NCBI GenBank assembly: GCA_031253335.1
Contig: JAIRWF010000035.1
Coordinates: forward strand, 62,001 to 126,000
Length of the DNA stretch: 64,000 nucleotides
Direction: 5' to 3'
DNA from: Streptococcaceae bacterium
Lineage (GTDB): Bacteria > Bacillota > Bacilli > Lactobacillales > Streptococcaceae
Below are positions 59,176 to 64,000 of this stretch, piece after piece. A program made the position numbers and the translations under genes. The notes below the pieces were generated by a model. The model worked only from the letters and a program-made list of their open reading frames with translations. It made no database searches and was not told the origin of the DNA. Each line of letters begins with the position of its first letter. Within the stretch, counting starts at the first letter, position 1.

Positions 59176-59858
59176 TATTTATACCTCCGAAACACCACAA
59201 ATCGCCGTCCGAGATACTGCAGCGGTACGTACAAGGCGTGCACAAGGCGCGTATAGGGGAAGAAACCGAAAATCGCAAGGCCGCACACAATATGGAGTTT
59301 ATACATCAATGGAATCCCGCCCATGAGTTGCCAATGCGGCTGCAACACAAACAAGGTCCGACCCCAAATGGAAATATTCTGCCGATAGTCAAAGCCCGCC
59401 GTCATGGGTCCCGCCACAAAACTTGAGAGCATCCCGAGTACAATCGTGACACCCAGCGCCGCAATCACGACCAAGTCCGACCATGAGCTATTTAAGAAGA
59501 CACGCCGATTGGTGAAACGGCGCCAAATCAGAATCAAGACACCGATTAACAAACAAGCCCCAAAAAATCCGCCAAAGCCTAGTGCCAGAAACTCATGATA
59601 GAACTCATCAGAAATCCCGATACTTCGCGTGAAACTCTCCGGAATGAAAATCCCGATGATGTGCCCGCCAAAAACACCTATAATCCCCACGTGAAAGAGA
59701 ATTGACCCCACGATAAGTTGCTTTTTCTCGAGCAATTCTGACGACTTCGCCGTGACCGTCCCCGGCCGTCGCAAGCGGAAAAAGGTACCCACGAAAAACG
59801 ACGCAAGCATGACATAAGGGTAAATCACCCATAAAAAGATGGATCCAAAGTGTGACAT
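59175..59858 (-). CDS. narI: Respiratory nitrate reductase gamma subunit (cytochrome b)
   Basis: A 227-residue membrane cytochrome with five helices that oxidises (mena)quinol and passes electrons to NarH. Haem-ligand histidines are visible in SILFHVGIIGVFGGHIIG near the second helix and in MYKLHIVCGLAIF and RLVHALYVPLQYLGRR near the end. Length is canonical. CAGGAG precedes the ATG. Haem is needed; many lactic acid bacteria must import it, and no haem synthesis gene is in the window. Confidence 0.95.
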   Translation of the reverse strand: MSHFGSIFLWVIYPYVMLASFFVGTFFRLRRPGTVTAKSSELLEKKQLIVGSILFHVGIIGVFGGHIIGIFIPESFTRSIGISDEFYHEFLALGFGGFFGACLLIGVLILIWRRFTNRRVFLNSSWSDLVVIAALGVTIVLGMLSSFVAGPMTAGFDYRQNISIWGRTLFVLQPHWQLMGGIPLMYKLHIVCGLAIFGFFPYTRLVHALYVPLQYLGRRFVVFRRYK

Positions 59859-59891
59859 TTTTTCTCCTGGTTGGCCTAAAAATCTCAGTTT

Positions 59892-60455
59892 TCAAGCCAC
59901 ATTTTTAATACATTTTTTTAATAAATCGCGCGTCACGCGCAAGAGCGCAACATAAGGCTCATCTGTCAAATCTGACGACTTCTGCAAAACCTCATAAGTC
60001 CCGTCTTCCAGTACGTTAAAGAGAAATTCCAGATCTGTCAGAGCTGACGAACCTTCCATCAAATCTGACGTGTCCAGCATCGCGAGAAACTCCAGCATTG
60101 TGGGCAGATAATCCGTCAACTCCGCATTATCGAGCGACAAGCCAAACATCTCGTACAGAAGCTTGAGCTTCGCCATGACCGTCCCACGTTCCCTGGAGTC
60201 CGTCAGCTTGTAATACGTCATGTAAAGCGTCAACGACTTATTCAACTCAAACAATTCCACGTAATGCTCTTGCAAACTGGTAAGCGCCATTTCCGATAAC
60301 TTGCTGCAAGCGCTTGTAACTTCTGCTTTTTCAGGAATCTTGGGAAAGAGTTCCAAAACTTTTTCGTCAGATATATTTTCTTCTGGAAAGTCCAGCAACT
60401 CCGCCAAAACGCCAAAGGCCGGCTGCAAGTCCCGCAGTTTTTCAACTTCAATCAC
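59892..60455 (-). CDS. narJ: Nitrate reductase assembly chaperone NarJ
   Basis: About 187 residues. NarJ holds apo-NarG while the molybdenum cofactor is inserted. KLRDLQPAFGVLAELLDFPEE opens the TorD-like helical fold; MTYYKLTDSRERGTVMAKLKLLYEMFGL is the conserved middle. Start choice: the GTG at 60455 overlaps the narH stop by 8 bp and has GGTGGG upstream; in-frame ATGs at 60485 and 60509 would overlap narH by 38 or 62 bp. Two palindrome variants (59964, 60036) fall in the variable C-terminal half. Confidence 0.88.
   Translation of the reverse strand: MIEVEKLRDLQPAFGVLAELLDFPEENISDEKVLELFPKIPEKAEVTSACSKLSEMALTSLQEHYVELFELNKSLTLYMTYYKLTDSRERGTVMAKLKLLYEMFGLSLDNAELTDYLPTMLEFLAMLDTSDLMEGSSALTDLEFLFNVLEDGTYEVLQKSSDLTDEPYVALLRVTRDLLKKCIKNVA
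59964..60049. repeat. Iterated palindrome variants inside narJ (2 copies)
   Basis: TGTCAAATCTGACG at 59964-59977 and TGTCAGAGCTGACG at 60036-60049; a further half-match is at about 60062. Confidence 0.8.
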
Positions 60456-62013
60456 GCCAAATCCCACCGTAGAATTGCTCTGCATAGACTTCAGCACCCG
60501 ATTTGCCATTTTGAATCTTCTGAATCATATCTGCATGTAAGTCCGCCAAGCTACACCCCGAGCAGGCTTCATTATAGCCCACTGCGCCTTGCGCTTCATT
60601 CGTATCTTCAAAGCCATACTCACGATGGTTGCGCGGAATGACGAAGCGATCTTCGTATTTCGCAATCGCAAGCAAACGATATAAACTCCGTGCCGACTCA
60701 GCCGTCAAACCAACTTTCTCAAGTTTCGACTCATCAAAGTCCTTGCCAGACGTCTGTGCCCGCATAAATAAGCGCATCATCGCAAGCTTATACAAAGCAG
60801 CCTTTACTGGTGCAATGTTCCCTGCCGTGAGGATAGACGCCAAATAGTCCACTGGAATCCGCATCTCATCAATTCCAGGGAAGATCATCTCCGGATTTTG
60901 CAGGGTGTTTTTGCCTTCAAAGTAGCTCATGATTGGCGAAAGTGGTGGGCAATACCAAACCATAGGCATCGTGCGATACTCAGGGTGCAAAGGAAAGGCA
61001 ATCTTTTCCTCTACCGCCATGCGATAAATCGGCGAAATCTTCGCTTTTTCAATTGTCTCCTCAGGAATCCCCGCTTCACGCGCCGCAGCTGCGACTTCTG
61101 GATCATTTGGATCCAGGAATATCTCCAACTGACGCTCGTAGAGCTTCTTCTCATCAGGTTCGCTCGCTGCTTCAGCGACACGATCCGCATCATAGAGCAT
61201 CACGCCAATGTAGCGAATACGCCCCACGCAGGTCTCAGAACATACCGTAGGCAACCCCTCTTCCACACGTGGGTAGCAGAAGGTACATTTCTCCGCCTTG
61301 TGCGTGCTCCAGTTGAAATAAACTTTCTTATAAGGACACGAACTCGTGCAGAAACGCCAGCCCTTGCATTGTTCTTGGTCGACGAGGACAATCCCATCCT
61401 CATCACGCTTATACATCGCACCGCTTGGACAAGCCGATACACAGGCAGGATTTAAGCAATGCTCGCACAAACGTGGCAAGTACATCATGAAGGCCGTCTC
61501 AAAGTTTGCCTTGATGTCGGACGAAATCTTCTCTATATTGGGGTCATTCGCAATCGCGTTTTCACCCCCAGCTAAGTCATCATCCCAGTTGGGACCCCAT
61601 TTGATGTCGAGATTCTCCCCCGTCAAAATCGACTTCGCACGCGAGACAGGCTGATGCTTTGTCGTCTTACCAAAGAGATTCTTATAATCATAAGTCCAAG
61701 GCTCATAATAATCATCAATTTCAGGCAAATCATTATTGTAGAAAATCTTGAGACTGGCGACTTTCGCCGCTTTCGAGCCTGACTTCAGGGTTAATTTCCC
61801 TGCTTTATTAAGCGTCCAGCCACCGTGATATTTTTCCTGGTCTTCCCAGCGCTTGGGATAGCCCACGCCAGGCTTTGTCTCCACGTTATTAAACCAGACA
61901 TATTCAGTTCCTGGGCGATTTGTCCAGGTATTTTTACAAGTCACCGAGCACGTGTGGCAACCGATACATTTATCGAGATTTAAGACCATCCCGATTTGTG
62001 CTTTGACTTTCAT
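60448..62013 (-). CDS. narH: Respiratory nitrate reductase beta subunit (iron-sulphur)
   Basis: A 521-residue electron-transfer subunit. Four cysteine clusters are seen: CIGCHTCSVTCKNTW at the N-terminus, CEHCLNPACVSACPSGA, CKGWRFCTSSCPYKKVYFN (the 3Fe-4S type with Trp) and CTFCYPRVEEGLPTVCSETC. Length is canonical. The start overlaps the narG stop by 4 bp (ATGA). Confidence 0.97.
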   Translation of the reverse strand: MKVKAQIGMVLNLDKCIGCHTCSVTCKNTWTNRPGTEYVWFNNVETKPGVGYPKRWEDQEKYHGGWTLNKAGKLTLKSGSKAAKVASLKIFYNNDLPEIDDYYEPWTYDYKNLFGKTTKHQPVSRAKSILTGENLDIKWGPNWDDDLAGGENAIANDPNIEKISSDIKANFETAFMMYLPRLCEHCLNPACVSACPSGAMYKRDEDGIVLVDQEQCKGWRFCTSSCPYKKVYFNWSTHKAEKCTFCYPRVEEGLPTVCSETCVGRIRYIGVMLYDADRVAEAASEPDEKKLYERQLEIFLDPNDPEVAAAAREAGIPEETIEKAKISPIYRMAVEEKIAFPLHPEYRTMPMVWYCPPLSPIMSYFEGKNTLQNPEMIFPGIDEMRIPVDYLASILTAGNIAPVKAALYKLAMMRLFMRAQTSGKDFDESKLEKVGLTAESARSLYRLLAIAKYEDRFVIPRNHREYGFEDTNEAQGAVGYNEACSGCSLADLHADMIQKIQNGKSGAEVYAEQFYGGIWRD

Positions 62014-64000
62014 TCTGCTGCCCCTTTCTCTTTCAATGTCCCAAAAGCATTCGTCACTTTTTTTCCGGCTTCGACCTCGTCATACCAGTTCAGCTGCTCA
62101 ATCTTGCGGACTTTACAGTAGAGGTCGCGGTTATTGCCGACAGGTCCATAGTAATTCCACGCATAGGTAAATTGCGCATAGCCCCCAACCATCTGCGTCG
62201 GTTTGATATGAATCTGCGTCGGTGCATTGCTAGACGCGCCGCGATTCCCAGTGATATTCGACAATGGCGAGTTGAAGGTCATATCCTGTGCATGGTGGCT
62301 AAAGAGCGTTCCTTCAGGCATCCGGTGTGAGACGACCGCTCGACAGGTCATGACCCCGTTGCGGTTATAGACTTCGACCCAGTCATTATCTTGAATCCCA
62401 GCCTTTTCGGCATCGACATTACTCATCCAGACGACAGGCCCACCGCGGAACAAAGTCAGCATATTGGGCGTATCGCCGTACATCGAGTGAAGCGACCACT
62501 TCCCGTGCGGCGTCATGTAGCGTAGCGTCACTTCTTCTCCCACAGCAGGCTTTAGCTCCACATCTTTGGGACCCATGACTTGTGGTGGCAAAGTGGGTTT
62601 ATAAGTTGGTAACTGCTCACCATACTCCGCAAAAATCTCATGGTCAATATAGAAATGCTGACGGCCCGTGAGCGTGTGCCAAGGCGCTAAGCGTTGTTTT
62701 TGGATCGTAAATGGCGAGTACGCCTCATCTCCAGCGTTCAGGGAAGTATTGGCTGGCGTCGGATAAGACTTTGCAGGCTGTACCGTAATATTCTTGAAGG
62801 TCATCTTTTGGTGTTTGTAGGCTTCGCCAATGTCGGTAAATTTCTGTCCCGTCTCCTCTTCGAGCGCTTCCCAGGCCTTCATAGCCACTTTCCCGTTCGA
62901 CGTCGAAGACAAAGTCAAAATCGCATCAGCTACCTTCTTTTCATCGTAAATCGACGGCAAACCCGCTTCATTCGTCCCAAGCATATCCTTGAGCTCATTG
63001 TATTGCTCGCCAATCGGGTAAGACAGGCCATCTGCGCCTACAGCCCCATTTTCAAGGTTTGGCCCAAGGGTCACAAATTTATCGTAAATCTTCGTGTAAT
63101 CGCGTTCTACGACCTTGATAGTTGGCAAGGTCTTCCCTGGAATCGCATCGACTTCGCCCTTCTTCCAGTCCTTGATCACACCAAATGGCTGAGACAACTC
63201 GCCTGGTGTGTCATGTCCAATCGGACTCGTGTGCACATCATAGATTGGCTCAGGGAATTCTGTCTTCGCCAGATTTTGGAATTTCTCAGCGAGGCGGCGG
63301 AAAATCTGCCAGTCTGTCTGTGATTCCCACAGAGGCTGTACCGCTGCATTAAACGGATGAATGAACGGATGCAAATCGGTGGATGACAAGTCTTCTTTTT
63401 CGTACCACGTCGCTGCCGGCAAGACAATATCGGAGTAGAGCGGTGTGGTGACCATCCGGAAGTCCAAAGTTACCACCATATCGAGCTTTCCAATAGGATT
63501 TTCTTCATCGTCACGCCATGTCATCGTCTCAGGCTTAAAGGCATCGTTGGTCTTAGACATCAAGCCATTTTCTGTACCCCAGAGATACTTCATCATGTAC
63601 TCTTGGCCTTTGCCGTAAGTCGTCAGGAAGTTCGAGCGCCAGACAAAGAGCGCTTTGGGCTGATTGATTGCAGCATCTGGATCTTCTGCTGCAAAGTGCA
63701 AAGTCCCAGCTTTTAATTCTTCAGCGACTTTCTTTGCGACTTCAGCGGAGTCTGTCGTCCCGTATTGCTTCGTAAAGTCCAGATTATTGCGGTCAAATTG
63801 CGGATAGCTTGGGAGCCAACCTAGGCGAATCGCCATTTGGTTGTAGTCGGCAGGGTGCTTGTAAGAATTTTCAGGATTTTCAAAATGTGCTAAAGGCGAC
63901 TTCTGCGCTTCGTTATCCAGCTCATCAAACTTCCATTGATCCGATGCCCAGTAGAAGAATGACGTTCCGTTTTGATGACGCACTTGGCCTTTTGTCCAGT
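62010..64000 (-). CDS. narG: Respiratory nitrate reductase alpha subunit (C-terminal part)
   Basis: About 663 residues of the C-terminal half are in the window; the full enzyme is around 1220 residues and continues past the right edge. The segment has WRSNFLTTYGKGQEYMMKYLWGTENG, LVAT-like VVTLDFRMVTTPLYSDIVLPAATWYEKEDLSSTDLHPFIHPF spread over residues 175-230, and the bis-MGD binding end (HGKWSLHSMYGDTPNMLTLFRGG; RNGVMTCRAVVSHRMPEGTLF). These are NarG-specific. It reduces nitrate to nitrite on the cytoplasmic side. First gene of narGHJI; its promoter is outside. Confidence 0.97.
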   Translation of the reverse strand, partial: WTKGQVRHQNGTSFFYWASDQWKFDELDNEAQKSPLAHFENPENSYKHPADYNQMAIRLGWLPSYPQFDRNNLDFTKQYGTTDSAEVAKKVAEELKAGTLHFAAEDPDAAINQPKALFVWRSNFLTTYGKGQEYMMKYLWGTENGLMSKTNDAFKPETMTWRDDEENPIGKLDMVVTLDFRMVTTPLYSDIVLPAATWYEKEDLSSTDLHPFIHPFNAAVQPLWESQTDWQIFRRLAEKFQNLAKTEFPEPIYDVHTSPIGHDTPGELSQPFGVIKDWKKGEVDAIPGKTLPTIKVVERDYTKIYDKFVTLGPNLENGAVGADGLSYPIGEQYNELKDMLGTNEAGLPSIYDEKKVADAILTLSSTSNGKVAMKAWEALEEETGQKFTDIGEAYKHQKMTFKNITVQPAKSYPTPANTSLNAGDEAYSPFTIQKQRLAPWHTLTGRQHFYIDHEIFAEYGEQLPTYKPTLPPQVMGPKDVELKPAVGEEVTLRYMTPHGKWSLHSMYGDTPNMLTLFRGGPVVWMSNVDAEKAGIQDNDWVEVYNRNGVMTCRAVVSHRMPEGTLFSHHAQDMTFNSPLSNITGNRGASSNAPTQIHIKPTQMVGGYAQFTYAWNYYGPVGNNRDLYCKVRKIEQLNWYDEVEAGKKVTNAFGTLKEKGAAE

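Noticed and set aside
2339..60049. TGTCAAATTTGACA as the operator of one transcription factor
   Set aside because: Most copies are well inside coding sequence of unrelated genes and far from promoters; a classic operator would cluster upstream.
1..64000. Insertion sequences, prophage or integrated plasmid genes
   Set aside because: No transposase, integrase, capsid or replication genes were seen; the foreign-looking parts are small islands and short repeats.

Overview
The window comes from a low-GC Gram-positive of the order Lactobacillales, most like the Streptococcaceae. Supporting signs are EzrA and GpsB division proteins, a type B RNase P RNA between gpsB and an rlmL-like gene, the ypmB-aspC-asnS cluster beside dinG, an isolated rplM-rpsI pair, adjacent mreC/mreD, KxYKxGKxW-type signal peptides with LPxTG anchors, a mevalonate-pathway HMG-CoA synthase, and cre sites for CcpA. 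Genus and species cannot be fixed from the sequence alone. Most genes lie on the minus strand.

Layout. 1-10.3 kb: rlmL (partial), rnpB with an enlarged helix, gpsB, holA, ftsK/spoIIIE, a Cof-type phosphatase, pta, menG, a PIN/TRAM protein and radA. 10.3-12.5 kb: three truncated tRNA-Thr copies in a 93-bp tandem array ahead of an intact tRNA-Thr, then ezrA. 12.5-17.4 kb: a 1414-residue serine-rich LPNTG adhesin with a lectin-like head, and a small LPAAG surface protein. 17.5-23.4 kb: cutC, mvaS preceded by 102-bp tandem repeats, an RNase H, lepB, purR, nrdG and a Gfo/Idh dehydrogenase. 23.4-26.8 kb: an AT-rich accessory island with three SHOCT-domain proteins and two frameshifted genes. 26.8-41.4 kb: gapA, an Rrf2 regulator, thiN, a MazG-like enzyme, asnS, aspC, ypmB, dinG, a secreted serine protease broken by an in-frame stop, mreCD, a NUDIX gene, and rpsI/rplM with a likely leader. 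41.4-64 kb: an rRNA methyltransferase and acylphosphatase, then a large anaerobic-respiration block.

The respiration block holds narK, moaA, msrB, a formate/nitrite channel, moaD-moaE-moaC-mobB-moeA, a five-gene operon with two molybdopterin oxidoreductases plus NuoE/NuoF-like NAD subunits, mobA, and narI-narJ-narH-narG (narG cut by the window edge). Together these would make molybdenum cofactor, oxidise formate with NAD+, move formate/nitrite/nitrate across the membrane, and reduce nitrate using (mena)quinol. menG at 7 kb fits a menaquinone supply. Both the formate channel and the formate dehydrogenase operon have a perfect cre box inside the core promoter, which predicts repression on good sugars.

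Three DNA-level signals cut across gene boundaries. (1) A 14-bp palindrome, TGTCAAATTTGACA, and close variants occur about 25 times, mostly inside coding sequence and in more than one reading frame, and also build two transcription terminators. (2) About a dozen genes have an extended -10 box (TGnTAnAAT) ending only 6-9 nt before the start codon, which predicts leaderless mRNAs. (3) A hairpin-rich intergenic element with shared ends occurs three times, at asnS, narK and moeA. No transposase, phage gene or CRISPR array was seen.
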